DNA from: Candidatus Thiodubiliella endoseptemdiera
GTDB lineage: Bacteria > Pseudomonadota > Gammaproteobacteria > PS1 > Pseudothioglobaceae
Assembly: GCA_013416635.1 (NCBI GenBank)
Contig: JACCHT010000001.1
Coordinates: 1,240,001-1,304,000, forward strand
Reading direction: 5' to 3'
Length of the DNA: 64,000 bases
Shown: positions 50,569-60,767 of the stretch, in pieces
How the letters are laid out: each line of letters opens with the position of its first letter
Numbering within the stretch: the first letter of the stretch is position 1
Program-made: the position numbers and the translations under genes
Notes under the pieces: generated by a model
What the model saw: only the letters and a program-made list of their open reading frames with translations
Databases searched by the model: none
Told to the model about the DNA's origin: nothing

Positions 50569-51510
50569 TCAAAACAAAGGTTCGCCATAATTTTGTTGAT
50601 ATAAGTGTTCAATTTCTGTCAAATCAAACTGATGATTTTGCGTGCCTAAATGTGCAATTTTAATTGCACCTAAAAGTCCAGCGAGTTGACCTGTGGTTTT
50701 CCAGTCCATATCGTTCATTAAGCCGTATAACAGCCCAGCACGATAAGCATCGCCACAGCCTGTTGGGTCTTGAGTGGATTGCGTTTTTGCTGGGGCAATG
50801 TTAATCACTTCGTTGCCTGTGTGAATCTCGCTGCCTTCACCACCTTTGGTGATGATGAGCGCATTTACCATTGAGGCGACGGTTGTTAAATCTAAGCCTG
50901 TTTTTTCTTGTAGCATTTGTGATTCATAGTCATTGACCGCTACATAGTTTGCTTGTTTAATAAAGGTGATTAATTCTGCGCCTGAGAACATCGGCATGCC
51001 TTGACCTGGGTCAAAGATAAAAGGGATGTGTGCATCGCTAAATTGCTGGGCGTGCTGAATCATGCCATCGCGCCCATCAGGCGAGACGATGCCAATATCA
51101 GCCACAGAAACATCGCTGACTTTGTTTTGGTGTGATTCGCTCATTGCCCCTGGGTGGAAGGCGGTAATTTGGTTGTCATCCATATCGGTGGTGATAAAGG
51201 CTTGGCCTGTATAAGCGTCTTTAATTGCTTTTATATGCGTGGTATTCATATGATGAGATTCCATCCAGTTCATATAGGGTGCAAAATCTTCGCCTACGGT
51301 TGCCATTGGTATGGAGTTGGCACCGAGTAAATGTAAGTTATAGGCGATATTGCCACCACAACCACCAAACTCTTTGCGCATCGTCGGCACTAAGAATGAG
51401 ACATTGAGCATATGCACCTTGTCGGGCAAGATGTGGTTTTTGAATTGGTCGTGAAAAACCATAATAGAATCAAAGGCGTAAGAGCCACAAATGAGTGCTG
51501 TTTTTGACAT
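50569..51510 (-). CDS. PfkB-family carbohydrate/nucleoside kinase, adenosine-kinase-like
   Basis: About 313 aa from ATG 51510, preceded by AGGAG. GGCGGNIAYNLHLLGA near the N-terminus and DPTGCGDAYRAGLLYGL with the catalytic Asp are PfkB motifs. The closest recognised group is bacterial adenosine kinase; the substrate is uncertain. Confidence 0.85.
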   Translation of the reverse strand: MSKTALICGSYAFDSIMVFHDQFKNHILPDKVHMLNVSFLVPTMRKEFGGCGGNIAYNLHLLGANSIPMATVGEDFAPYMNWMESHHMNTTHIKAIKDAYTGQAFITTDMDDNQITAFHPGAMSESHQNKVSDVSVADIGIVSPDGRDGMIQHAQQFSDAHIPFIFDPGQGMPMFSGAELITFIKQANYVAVNDYESQMLQEKTGLDLTTVASMVNALIITKGGEGSEIHTGNEVINIAPAKTQSTQDPTGCGDAYRAGLLYGLMNDMDWKTTGQLAGLLGAIKIAHLGTQNHQFDLTEIEHLYQQNYGEPLF

Positions 51511-51556
51511 AGTATTTCTCCTTTTTTTATTTGACAAGGTTCGACCTTGTCAAGGG

Positions 51557-52480
51557 TTATCTTAGCTGTTCCGGTATTGGAAAGTGTGTATTTTCTTTTA
51601 CGCCATCGACTTCAACCACTTCTTGCGCACCATGGCCGCGCAAATAATCAATGACTTCTTGTACTAATATTTCAGGCGCTGATGCACCAGCTGTTACACC
51701 GATAGTGTTGACATCTGTTAGCCAGTCTGGGTGAATTTCGTTTGCGTCATCGATAAGATAGGCATTTTTTTGCATTTTTTCAGCAATTTCTCTCAAGCGG
51801 TTTGAGTTGCTGGAGTTGCTAGAACCTAATACCAATAGCACATCAGCATCCTGCATGAGTATTTTAACGGCATCTTGTCGGTTTTGTGTGGCGTAGCAGA
51901 TATCGTCTTTTTGTGGTGATTTAATCTCAGGGAACTTGTCTTTAAGTGCATTGACAATTTGCTGGGTATCGTCAATGGATAGGGTGGTTTGTGTTGTATA
52001 AGAAAGTTGTTTGTTGTCCAAATTTAACTTATCCACATCTGCAACAGTTTCAATCAGCGCAACATTTGCACCTTGATTTGACTGCCCAAGTGTGCCTTCT
52101 ACTTCGGGATGCCCTTCGTGTCCAATTAAGACGACCTGATGGTTCTGTTTTTGTTTGCGCACTACTTCTTTATGGACTTTGGTGACTAGTGGACAGGTAG
52201 CGTCATAAATAATGGCGCCAATCTTTAGAGCCTGTTGGCGCACTGCTTTTGACACGCCATGCGCACTAAAAATCACCACTTTGCCTGCTGGCACTTCATC
52301 GATTTCTTCCACAAAAATAGCACCTTTCGCCTTTAAATTATTGACAACAAACTTGTTATGCACTACTTCATGACGCACATAAATAGGCGAACCATGTAAC
52401 TCTAATGCACGCTCAACGATTTCAATGGCACGCTCAACTCCTGCGCAAAAGCCTCGTGGATTGGCAAGTAGGACTTTCAT
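51557..52480 (-). CDS. ispH: IspH (LytB), HMBPP reductase
   Basis: 307 aa. Cluster Cys in [24 protein letters not shown] and [14 protein letters not shown] region; [14 protein letters not shown] is diagnostic. A [4Fe-4S] enzyme making IPP and DMAPP in the MEP pathway. Overlaps the FKBP stop by 4 bp. Confidence 0.97.
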   Translation of the reverse strand: MKVLLANPRGFCAGVERAIEIVERALELHGSPIYVRHEVVHNKFVVNNLKAKGAIFVEEIDEVPAGKVVIFSAHGVSKAVRQQALKIGAIIYDATCPLVTKVHKEVVRKQKQNHQVVLIGHEGHPEVEGTLGQSNQGANVALIETVADVDKLNLDNKQLSYTTQTTLSIDDTQQIVNALKDKFPEIKSPQKDDICYATQNRQDAVKILMQDADVLLVLGSSNSSNSNRLREIAEKMQKNAYLIDDANEIHPDWLTDVNTIGVTAGASAPEILVQEVIDYLRGHGAQEVVEVDGVKENTHFPIPEQLR

Positions 52481-52896
52481 TGAGAGCTTTCAGATTTTTC
52501 AAGTATTTCTACTTGAAAGGAAACATTGCATCCCGCTAAGGGGTGGTTGAAGTTTACGGTAATGTCATTACCCTCAATTTTATCAATGCAACCCGCATAG
52601 GAATCCCCTGTGGGCGTTTTAAATTCAACGCCATTGTTAAGCTTGATGTCTAATTCCTCAGGAAATTCAGCACGATTCATAACTTGAATGGCACTGTCGT
52701 CAGTTTGACCAAAGGCCTCACTAGCGCTTAATAAGAAGGTTTGTAATTTGTCCACTTGTGCTTCTTCAATGCAAGATTCTAGGCAAGGGTCAAGTTGCCC
52801 ATCACCAACTTCAAATTCAAAAGGGATGTCAAGCGAGGCATCGACCAATTCACCGTTTGCGTGGGTAAGTTTGTAGAAGATTTTGTATTTAGCCAT
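52477..52896 (-). CDS. fkpB: FKBP-type peptidyl-prolyl isomerase, SlpA/FkpB-like
   Basis: About 139 aa from ATG 52896 ([19 protein letters not shown]). [19 protein letters not shown] and the insert-in-flap pattern [18 protein letters not shown] match SlpA. It usually neighbours ispH, as here. The start overlaps the accD end by 8 bp. Confidence 0.93.
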   Translation of the reverse strand: MAKYKIFYKLTHANGELVDASLDIPFEFEVGDGQLDPCLESCIEEAQVDKLQTFLLSASEAFGQTDDSAIQVMNRAEFPEELDIKLNNGVEFKTPTGDSYAGCIDKIEGNDITVNFNHPLAGCNVSFQVEILEKSESSQ

Positions 52897-53728
52897 GTAA
52901 TGCTTGTAGCAGTTGGTGTACTTTATTGCGTAAGTCCTTGCGATGGACAATCATATCAATCGCCCCTTTTTCAAGCAAAAATTCGCTGCGTTGAAAGCCA
53001 GATGGCAATTCCTCTCGCACTGTTTGTTCCACTACTCTGGGACCAGCAAAACCAATCAGTGCATTTGGCTCAGCAATGTGAATATCGCCAAGCATAGCAA
53101 AACTAGCAGAAACACCGCCCATGGTGGGGTCGGTTAAAATTGAGATAAATGGAATTTTTTTGTTGCTCAGTAATTTTAGTGCTAGTGCCGTTTTGCTCAT
53201 TTGCATAAGCGAAAATAAGCCTTCTTGCATACGCGCACCACCTGATGCCGAAAAACAAACCAGCGGTGCGCCAGTGTCCATACTAAGTTGTGCTGCACGG
53301 ACAAATTTTTCGCCCACCACAGAACCCATTGAGCCGCCCATAAATTTAAAATCAAAGGCAGTCACAACAATGTCCATTCCATATAGTGTGCCACTTTTTA
53401 CCACTAAAGCGTCTTTTTCATTGGTGATTTTTTGCGCTTGTATCAGGCGGTCTTTATATTTCTTTTGGTCTTTGAATTTTAAAGGGTCAACTGCAACTAG
53501 ATCCCCTGCGATTTCTTCTTGTCCGCCTTCATCAAGGAAAGTATTAATTCGAACGCGTGCAGAAATACGCATATGATAATCGCACTTCGGACACACATAG
53601 TTTAAGTTTTTTAACTCTTCTGAATACAGTGTAGCCTCACACTTCAGACATTTGCTCCACAATCCTTCTGGGATATTTTTTTTAACAACGCTATTGATAG
53701 AGGGTAATATTTTTTCTAACCAATTCAT
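52889..53728 (-). CDS. accD: AccD, acetyl-CoA carboxylase carboxyltransferase beta subunit
   Basis: 279 aa. N-terminal four-Cys zinc ribbon (CLKC ... CPKC), then [25 protein letters not shown] and [12 protein letters not shown]. With AccA it moves carboxyl from biotin to acetyl-CoA. Overlaps trpA by 4 bp. Confidence 0.97.
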   Translation of the reverse strand: MNWLEKILPSINSVVKKNIPEGLWSKCLKCEATLYSEELKNLNYVCPKCDYHMRISARVRINTFLDEGGQEEIAGDLVAVDPLKFKDQKKYKDRLIQAQKITNEKDALVVKSGTLYGMDIVVTAFDFKFMGGSMGSVVGEKFVRAAQLSMDTGAPLVCFSASGGARMQEGLFSLMQMSKTALALKLLSNKKIPFISILTDPTMGGVSASFAMLGDIHIAEPNALIGFAGPRVVEQTVREELPSGFQRSEFLLEKGAIDMIVHRKDLRNKVHQLLQALHG

Positions 53729-54513
53729 TTTATCGCTCCTGCAATTTCATTGGCTAATGCACCAACACTTTTTAGCATTTTATCTTTATTTGTGCCGTAT
53801 TGTGCAATAAATGCAACCAACGATGAGCCAACAATTACTGCATCTGCTGATTTAGAAATGGCTTTAGCAGTCATTGCATCTTTAATACCAAAGCCAACAC
53901 CAATAGGCAAATCAATGAACTGACGAATTCTAGATAGGTTAGTACTCACAACATCCACATCTAAATGACCAGCACCTGTTACCCCTTTCAGCGAGACAAA
54001 GTACACAAAACCTGATGCAATTTTTGCTAAAGATGTAAGTCGCTCATTGGTTGTGGTTGGTGCGACTAAAAAAATGAAATCAATTCCATTTTTATCTAAA
54101 TCTTTCTTTAAATCGTGCGCTTCTTCTGGCGGCATATCCACTACCAGTATGCCATCTACACCACTTTCACTTGCTGCATCAGAAAATGCTTGATAGCCAA
54201 ATACTTCAATTGGATTCAGATAACCCATCAGCACAACGGCTGTTGTGTCGTTGGTTTGTCTAAACTTCTTAACTAAACTCAACACATCAAGCAAACTCAC
54301 CCCATCCGCTACCGCCCGTTCGTGTGATTTAGCAATCACCGGGCCATCTGCCATCGGGTCTGAAAACGGTACCCCTAATTCAATTACATCCGCCCCATTT
54401 TTAACCAGTGTTTGCATTAATTCAAAAGTGTTGTCCAGCCCACTGTCTCCTGCTGTAATGAAGGGGATGAAGGCTTTTTTGGTGTTTTTAAAAATGGTGG
54501 TTATTCTGCTCAT
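53725..54513 (-). CDS. trpA: TrpA, tryptophan synthase alpha subunit
   Basis: 262 aa. FITAGDSGL, the catalytic [21 protein letters not shown] region (Glu and Asp), and [11 protein letters not shown]. It cleaves indole-3-glycerol phosphate. trpB lies about 9 kb away at 63646 on the same strand, so trpB and trpA are separated. The start overlaps the TOPRIM-like gene (ATGA). Confidence 0.97.
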   Translation of the reverse strand: MSRITTIFKNTKKAFIPFITAGDSGLDNTFELMQTLVKNGADVIELGVPFSDPMADGPVIAKSHERAVADGVSLLDVLSLVKKFRQTNDTTAVVLMGYLNPIEVFGYQAFSDAASESGVDGILVVDMPPEEAHDLKKDLDKNGIDFIFLVAPTTTNERLTSLAKIASGFVYFVSLKGVTGAGHLDVDVVSTNLSRIRQFIDLPIGVGFGIKDAMTAKAISKSADAVIVGSSLVAFIAQYGTNKDKMLKSVGALANEIAGAIK

Positions 54514-55052
54514 TGGAATAAATTAGTTAGTTTTTCTGTTAAAGGCTTGAAGTTTTCGTGTAGAAAGTCATAAGGGGCTTGGGGATATAATTTTTTATAA
54601 ATACAGGTTGATATTTTTTTGTTTTTATTTTTACCTTGAATATTTAAACATTCATCAAATTCTTTAAAGCAATTTTGTTGCTCTTTACTTAAAGTTTTAA
54701 CAATAAAATCATCTAGGTTTTTATCAAAAATATAATAATCAGTATCAATATCCCAGTTTAAATCCTTAATTAATTGTTCTATACGCTCTTTGGATTTTTC
54801 TAAACCATTGGATTGTTTATCATCTTCTATAAAATCAGCATCAAAAATAAATAAAACTTCATTAACAGTTTTTCCAACTTCATCATTCAGCTTATTCTCT
54901 TCATAGGTTCCTTTCTTTAATAAATAAGATTTTCCCTTAGTAGATTGAATATGCTGATTAAAATCATAGTCTTTTTCTTTAATTTTTAGATGTCTTAATA
55001 ATTGCTTAATAAAAAGTTCATCATCAAGCCCTTCGCATACAATTCTTACCAT
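54510..55052 (-). CDS. Stand-alone TOPRIM-like protein paired with an AAA ATPase
   Basis: 180 aa. VRIVCEGLDDELFIKQLL near the N-terminus and VLFIFDADFIEDD resemble the TOPRIM Glu and DxD motifs of OLD-, DUF3226- or DUF4435-type nucleases. It follows an AAA15-like ATPase with overlapping ends, like two-gene anti-phage modules such as PARIS (AriA-AriB). No close family can be proven by eye. Function as a defence nuclease is inferred. Confidence 0.6.
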   Translation of the reverse strand: MVRIVCEGLDDELFIKQLLRHLKIKEKDYDFNQHIQSTKGKSYLLKKGTYEENKLNDEVGKTVNEVLFIFDADFIEDDKQSNGLEKSKERIEQLIKDLNWDIDTDYYIFDKNLDDFIVKTLSKEQQNCFKEFDECLNIQGKNKNKKISTCIYKKLYPQAPYDFLHENFKPLTEKLTNLFQ

Positions 55053-56083
55053 CCGCGCACCTCTAATTTTTGCTCTATGTGGTGCATAATTCCGTTGTAA
55101 TCAAACACTATACTGTCTATATTTTTATCTTTTTTACCTAGTTCGATAAGTGCTATTTCTGCATCTTGAAGTTTTTTGGCAACCCTTGCATAAGACTCAA
55201 TACATTCTTTGGAGTGGGTAGTAGCGAATACCTGAACATTGAGTTGTTTAGAGGTTTTTAAAATTACCTCCCAAAGTTCATCTAATTTTGAATGGTGGAT
55301 GCCGTTGTCTATTTCATCCAAGTAAATAGTAGTATTTTTGTTTGATGACAATACAATTATCATGTTGACAAAGTGCTTTGTGCCATCACCTAATTCTGAA
55401 AAGTTAATAAATTTACCGGTATTTCTCAACATAATGCTATCTTTGATAACATCAATAGTATCAAAATTAAACATCTCATCAAGAATGTTATTGATTTCCT
55501 CTATTTGATTGTTAATTTTTAAATCGCCAATCATATCGTGTAATCTTTTACTATTATCACAAATTGAAACAAATCCTTGATGTTTTATAACTGGCAAGTG
55601 ATTTTTTGTATAGATTTTGTCGTATCCTTTGTGTTTTCTAAAATTTGCAATATCAATATATCCCCAATTGCCCCATGCGCTAGTACCAAAATGCTCAGGG
55701 GCTAATGCAGTATCCTGTAGGCGTAATCTAAACTTTTTATTTATTGCAATCTCAAAATTATCAATATTTATCTTTAATTCCTCTTTTAACCAAGGTAGAA
55801 TAAAATTAGTTTTCTCTCTATTTTGTTGTACTTCTAATAATAATTTTATCAGCTCAAAATGAAACCATGGCCTATCAATGCCAGCCCCTTTATTTTCTGT
55901 GTAATTGTGCTCTTTGAAAATATTAAACGCACTAGCAAGCAAAAAACAAGCCTCCATAAAAGCTGTTTTGCCCACATTGTTTTTACCTGTGATTAAATTA
56001 ACCCGTGAAAAACCTTCTGCTTTGAAATTTTTAAAGCATTTGAATTTTTCAATTTCAATATTTTTAATAAAATGTTCGTTCAT
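55046..56083 (-). CDS. AAA15/OLD-like SMC-type ATPase
   Basis: 345 aa. It starts IKNIEIEKFKCFKNFKAEGF with Walker A TGKNNVGKTAFMEA. A degenerate signature region (SELGDGTKHFVNMI), Walker B TTIYLDEIDNGIHHS and H-loop ATTHSKE follow. Such ATPases sense phage cues or DNA and control a partner nuclease. It is encoded directly before the TOPRIM-like gene. Confidence 0.82.
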   Translation of the reverse strand: MNEHFIKNIEIEKFKCFKNFKAEGFSRVNLITGKNNVGKTAFMEACFLLASAFNIFKEHNYTENKGAGIDRPWFHFELIKLLLEVQQNREKTNFILPWLKEELKINIDNFEIAINKKFRLRLQDTALAPEHFGTSAWGNWGYIDIANFRKHKGYDKIYTKNHLPVIKHQGFVSICDNSKRLHDMIGDLKINNQIEEINNILDEMFNFDTIDVIKDSIMLRNTGKFINFSELGDGTKHFVNMIIVLSSNKNTTIYLDEIDNGIHHSKLDELWEVILKTSKQLNVQVFATTHSKECIESYARVAKKLQDAEIALIELGKKDKNIDSIVFDYNGIMHHIEQKLEVRGW

Positions 56084-56125
56084 AATAATCTCTATTTTGC
56101 CCTTTCAGATTTTGAAAAATGTTTT

Positions 56126-56623
56126 TTATTCTTGACATAATCTGGTATTTAATGTTGATAACTTTTCGCAAATTTCATCGGTTTCGCAAATTACAAAAGG
56201 TTTTTTCTTTAAATTTTCTGGTAAATATTTATCTAATAAGTTACTTTCCGTATTATTGGCAACGACCAAATAATTTGTTACGGGTATTAAGCTTGAATCT
56301 ATTGTTTGTCTGATTATAGTTAAAGAATCTGTAAACTTTTTCTCAATATTTGAGAGTACACTTTTTTGTATTTCTTCTTTGGTTTTTTCTTTTTTTCTCA
56401 ATAAATGGCTTATTTTTCCTTTTATATCTTTTAACTCTATCAATATTAAACCATTTTCTATTATTTCAAAATAATCCACCCTGCATTCATTGACATTGCT
56501 TGACAGACTTTTAACAAAGCCATCACTATCATCAAATTTGATGGCTTGACAGTTCGCCTCCTCTATTATGCCGTCAATATTTTCAGCCTGTTGTATTGCT
56601 TTACAAAATTTTGTATCAATCAT
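56126..56623 (-). CDS. Putative PD-(D/E)XK-like protein partnered with an AAA ATPase
   Basis: About 165 aa from ATG 56623 (MIDTKFCKAIQQ). No close family recognised. The stretch VDYFEIIENGLILIELKD has the D-x(n)-E-x-K spacing of restriction-like nucleases. It is followed by an amphipathic helix region and an LVVAN strand. The start overlaps the end of the upstream ATPase gene by 8 bp, so the pair is translationally coupled. Confidence 0.5.
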   Translation of the reverse strand: MIDTKFCKAIQQAENIDGIIEEANCQAIKFDDSDGFVKSLSSNVNECRVDYFEIIENGLILIELKDIKGKISHLLRKKEKTKEEIQKSVLSNIEKKFTDSLTIIRQTIDSSLIPVTNYLVVANNTESNLLDKYLPENLKKKPFVICETDEICEKLSTLNTRLCQE

Positions 56624-57990
56624 TGTCAGGGTCGTATAACTCACTTAAAAATAAATCTTCATACGCATTCATTAACTCATTCCTTGACGCAATTAAATTG
56701 TCAGTAATATCATCAGATTCAAATTTAAATAAGCCCCCTGCTTTTGTAAAATGATTAATAGCAATAAAATCGCCGTCTTTGTCTTTAGTGTGAACTTCTA
56801 ACGCCTTAATCATATCCAAACTATGCGTTGCCATCACCACATTAACACCATTTTCTGCCAGCTTAATCAAAACCTTGGTTAATAAAACTTGCCAAGCAGG
56901 GTGTAAATTTGTCTCTGGTTCATCAAAAAACACAAATGAACCTTCACTAATTACATTGTTTTTTAAGAGTGCTTGAATCATGCCTAAATTGGTCATACCA
57001 AAAGAAATGAGGTTTTTATCAATTGTGTTGCCATTATCATCTTCAAATGACAAGCGACCATTGTCAAAAATAAATTCGCCGCCAATTTCTGTTTTTAACT
57101 CGGTTGCTAATTCTGAAACTGCTTCTATCGGTGGATTTTTTGATTTGGTGTTAAGGGTTTTGTCAAATCATAAAAATATTTTGAGACACCTGTTAAATCA
57201 TTTTTTTGTTCCACTTCTTTCGACTTATTGAGTGCATCTCTGACACTCCAATAGGCGGGAGATTCAAAAAAAACTACCCTTGAGAACTGATTGATTTGTG
57301 CGATAAAATTATCACTAACATTGCTAACAATACTGTTGCTACGAAAAGTTAAAGTAAAGTCTTTTTCTGTAGATTGGATTTTGCATTCTTTTTCACCAAA
57401 AGAAATTAATTCTGATAGGCCTGTAATTTGAAAATTATCTCTAATTTCATCGCAAAGTGCATTGTTTAAGGCAGTAATATGGCTACTTTGACTATTTTTT
57501 AACTTTTCTCTTAACAGTTGAAGGCGTGCTCTAATTCTTGAATGGTTTTTTTTGCTAATTTTATTTTGATAGGTTTTTTTTCTATCTCTTTTAAATAACT
57601 TTCAAACTCTGCTAAAAATTTGTCTGTTTGCTTGCATAAGGCAATCGTATTTAAAAAATAAACGGTTGCACTTTCATCTTTAAATTTATTCAAGTCATCG
57701 TGTAATGCTGACAAAGACTTACTCAAGTTGTTAATTTGTAGCCTGTCATTTTGACTGATATGCTGAATTGACAACCTTAGTATGGCTAACTTAATATTAA
57801 TTAACGAAATATCAAGGGTAATATCTCTATGTAAAACATTGGTATTGAGTGTGTTGAACGCCGAATAAAGCACTTTAGTAAAAAAACTCTTACCCGTACC
57901 ATTTTCGCCAGTTAGCACAGTCAAAGGGCGAACTTTTACTGTGCCCTTTTTTAATTTACCTAAGTTTTTAACTTCAATATCTAATTTCAT
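56616..57990 (-). CDS. AAA_21-like ATPase (two frameshifts)
   Basis: About 458 aa read across frames. Walker A VLTGENGTGKSFFTK, Walker B FVFFDEPETNLHP and H-loop ATHSLDMIKAL. The frame breaks at about 57508 (restored LQLLREKLKNSQSSHITAL) and at an A run near 57165 (restored PPIEAVSELATEL). It starts 2 bp after hemE. It forms a pair with the downstream nuclease-like gene, so two ATPase-effector pairs lie in tandem. Confidence 0.8.
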
Positions 57991-57992
57991 TG

Positions 57993-59027
57993 TTACCTCT
58001 TGCTAAATTGATGCACACAATCCACCAATACTTGCATATTTTCAGGGTCAACATCAGGGGTAATGCCATGACCGAGGTTAAAAATATGCCCTGTATTGCC
58101 TTTAAATTGAGATAAAACTTTTTTCACTTCTTGTTCGATAATTTCGGGTGTGGCATACATCACGGCAGGATCAAGGTTGCCTTGAATAGCAACTTTATCG
58201 CCTACTTCTGCTTGCACGACATTGAGTTCAACTGTCCAATCAATGCCAATACCATCACAGCCAGTATCGGCAATGTGGGTTAAATGTTTGCCGCCGTTTT
58301 TGCTGAATAGGGTGATTGGGGTGTTAGGATGTTGTGCTTTGACACCTTTAACAATTTTTGCCATATAATTTAATGAAAAATCTAGGTAATTTTGCTTGGA
58401 CAATACACCGCCCCAAGTGTCGAAAACCATCACGCTATCAGCACCAGATAAAATTTGTTGGTTAAGGTAGACGATGACGCTGTCGGCTAATTTATCTAAC
58501 AGCAAGTGCAGGGCTTTTGGCTCGTTAAATAGCATTTTTTTAGTGTTGGCGAAGGTTTTGCTGCTACCACCTTCAATCATATAAGTGGCTAAAGTCCATG
58601 GACTGCCGCTAAAGCCAATCAATGGTACGCGGTTATTGAGCGCTGTTTTAATGGTCGAAACCGCATCAAATACATAGCTTAAATCATCATTCACATCAAT
58701 TGGCAAATTCTCAATGTCTTTTAGAGTTTTAATTGGGTTGCTAAATTTAGGACCTTCGCCCTCTGAAAAATACAAGCCCAAACCCATCGCATCAGGAATT
58801 GTCAAAATATCTGAGAATAAAATTGCTGCATCTAGGTCAAATCTATCAATCGGCTGCATCGTTACTTCACACGCCAACTCTTTATTTTTGCATAATGACA
58901 TAAAATCACCTGCTTGTTTGCGTGTGGCACGATACTCTGGCAAGTAGCGTCCTGCTTGGCGCATCACCCAAATTGGGGTGCGGGAAGTTGGCTTTTTTTG
59001 TAAGGCGTTTATATAATCAAATGACAT
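57993..59027 (-). CDS. hemE: HemE, uroporphyrinogen decarboxylase
   Basis: 344 aa. [35 protein letters not shown] and [15 protein letters not shown] are diagnostic. It makes coproporphyrinogen III in heme synthesis. It heads the operon with the ATPase pairs and trpA-accD downstream. Confidence 0.97.
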   Translation of the reverse strand: MSFDYINALQKKPTSRTPIWVMRQAGRYLPEYRATRKQAGDFMSLCKNKELACEVTMQPIDRFDLDAAILFSDILTIPDAMGLGLYFSEGEGPKFSNPIKTLKDIENLPIDVNDDLSYVFDAVSTIKTALNNRVPLIGFSGSPWTLATYMIEGGSSKTFANTKKMLFNEPKALHLLLDKLADSVIVYLNQQILSGADSVMVFDTWGGVLSKQNYLDFSLNYMAKIVKGVKAQHPNTPITLFSKNGGKHLTHIADTGCDGIGIDWTVELNVVQAEVGDKVAIQGNLDPAVMYATPEIIEQEVKKVLSQFKGNTGHIFNLGHGITPDVDPENMQVLVDCVHQFSKR

Positions 59028-59087
59028 GTTCTAGGTAAATGGATTAATTAGTGTGTAATTATAGCGATTTTGCTCAGTGTTCGGGCA

Positions 59088-59117
59088 TAAAAAAAGCCAC
59101 AAATAGGTGGCTTTTTA
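59088..59117 (-). terminator. Terminator after rpmE
   Basis: AAAAAGCCAC and GTGGCTTTTT arms with a 6-nt loop; T-rich on the minus strand. It separates rpmE from hemE. Confidence 0.85.
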
Positions 59118-59132
59118 TTGAATGATTTTTGT

Positions 59133-59345
59133 TTATCGCTTGAACGCACCGTAACGAGATTTAAACTTCTCAACACGACCTGCACTGTCCATAATTTTTT
59201 GCTTACCTGTGTAAAAAGGATGGCAAGAAGAGCACACATCTAAATGTAGCTCTTCTTTACCGATGGTTGAACGCGATTCAAAAGTATTGCCACAAGAACA
59301 TACTATTTTTACTGCTTCATAATTTGGGTGAATATCTGTTTTCAT
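59133..59345 (-). CDS. rpmE: RpmE, 50S ribosomal protein L31 (zinc form)
   Basis: 70 aa. [20 protein letters not shown] with CSCG and CSSC zinc ligands and HPFYTGKQK. The Cys-containing type usually stores zinc. Confidence 0.97.
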   Translation of the reverse strand: MKTDIHPNYEAVKIVCSCGNTFESRSTIGKEELHLDVCSSCHPFYTGKQKIMDSAGRVEKFKSRYGAFKR

Positions 59346-59406
59346 ATCTATAACGGTTTTATCGTAAATCTCAAAGAGAGCATATTATATACTATAAAAT
59401 ACAATT

Positions 59407-60765
59407 ATGAACAATATTAACGCAATCATTCTCGCTGCCGGCAAAGGCACGCGTATGAATTCCACTAAACCCAAGGTTTTGCAAACTCTGTCGGATAAAA
59501 CTTTGCTTGAACATGTGCTGATTCAAGCACAGCAACTTTGCTCAAAAGTATATGTAGTGTATGGGTTTGGTGGCGAGCAAGTGCAACAGACGATTAATGA
59601 TGCATCAATCAATTGGGTTGAACAAGTTGAACAATTAGGCACAGGACATGCCGTTGCACAGGCAATGCCACAGATTGACGATGACTCAATTTCTTTGATT
59701 TTATATGGCGATGTGCCTTTAATTGAACAATCCACTCTAAAAAAATTAATTGCCCATGCGCAAGAAAGTGGCGTAGCATTATTATCCATTATTTTGGAAA
59801 ATCCAACGGGTTATGGACGAATTTTGCGTAAAAACGACCAAATTCAAGCCATTATTGAGCAAAAAGACGCTAATAACGACCAAATTTCCATTTCTGAGGT
59901 GAATACAGGTATTATGGCGGTCAATAGTGGCTTATTGAGGACATATTTAGGTGCATTGAACACTGATAATGCCCAAAGTGAATTTTATTTAACCGATATT
60001 ATCGCCATGGCAGTGAAAGACGGCAGAACAGTCGCATCGGTCATTGCGGAAAACGAATTTGAAGTAGCGGGCGTGAATGACAAAGTGCAATTGGCAGAAT
60101 TAGAAAGAATTTTTCAGAAAAATCAAGCAAATCAATTGATGCAACAAGGCTTAACGCTAAAAGACCCTACTCGCTTTGATTGTCGTGGCTCATTAAATTT
60201 TGGGCAAGACTGTGAAATCGATGTTAATGTGCTAATTGAGGGTAATGTTTCGCTTGGAAATAACACAATTATTGCGTCGAATTGCATAATAAAAAACGCT
60301 AAAATCGGTAATAATGTAGTTATATTTCCAAATTCTGTGATTGAAGATGCCACGATTGGCGAAGGCGCGTCTATTGGCCCATTTGCACGCATTCGTCCAG
60401 CAGCTAACATCGGTGAAAACGCCAAAATTGGCAACTTTGTTGAAGTGAAAAAATCCACCATTGGCAAGGGTTCAAAAGTCTCACACCTAAGTTATGTAGG
60501 TGATACGACTATGGGCGAGGGTGTGAATATCGGTGCTGGCGTGATTACTTGCAACTATGATGGCATTAATAAATACCAAACCATTATTGAAGATGGTGCG
60601 TTTATTGGCTCTGATTCCCAACTCATCGCCCCCGTCAAAATTGGCAAAAACGCCGTCATTGGTGCAGGCTCAACCATCACTAAAGATGCGCCAGATAGCC
60701 AACTTAGTTTAAGTCGCGCTAAGCAGGCTACGCTAAAAAACTGGAAAAAACCAACTAAGAAATAA
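59407..60765 (+). CDS. glmU: GlmU, bifunctional GlcNAc-1-P uridyltransferase / acetyltransferase
   Basis: 452 aa. The N-terminal nucleotidyltransferase (AIILAAGKGTRMNS, GTGHAVAQA, YGDVPL) is followed by a left-handed beta-helix acetyltransferase (GVITCNYDGINKYQT, GAFIGSDSQLIAPV). It makes UDP-GlcNAc. Followed 2 bp later by the MFS gene. Confidence 0.98.
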   Translation: MNNINAIILAAGKGTRMNSTKPKVLQTLSDKTLLEHVLIQAQQLCSKVYVVYGFGGEQVQQTINDASINWVEQVEQLGTGHAVAQAMPQIDDDSISLILYGDVPLIEQSTLKKLIAHAQESGVALLSIILENPTGYGRILRKNDQIQAIIEQKDANNDQISISEVNTGIMAVNSGLLRTYLGALNTDNAQSEFYLTDIIAMAVKDGRTVASVIAENEFEVAGVNDKVQLAELERIFQKNQANQLMQQGLTLKDPTRFDCRGSLNFGQDCEIDVNVLIEGNVSLGNNTIIASNCIIKNAKIGNNVVIFPNSVIEDATIGEGASIGPFARIRPAANIGENAKIGNFVEVKKSTIGKGSKVSHLSYVGDTTMGEGVNIGAGVITCNYDGINKYQTIIEDGAFIGSDSQLIAPVKIGKNAVIGAGSTITKDAPDSQLSLSRAKQATLKNWKKPTKK

Positions 60766-60767
60766 AA

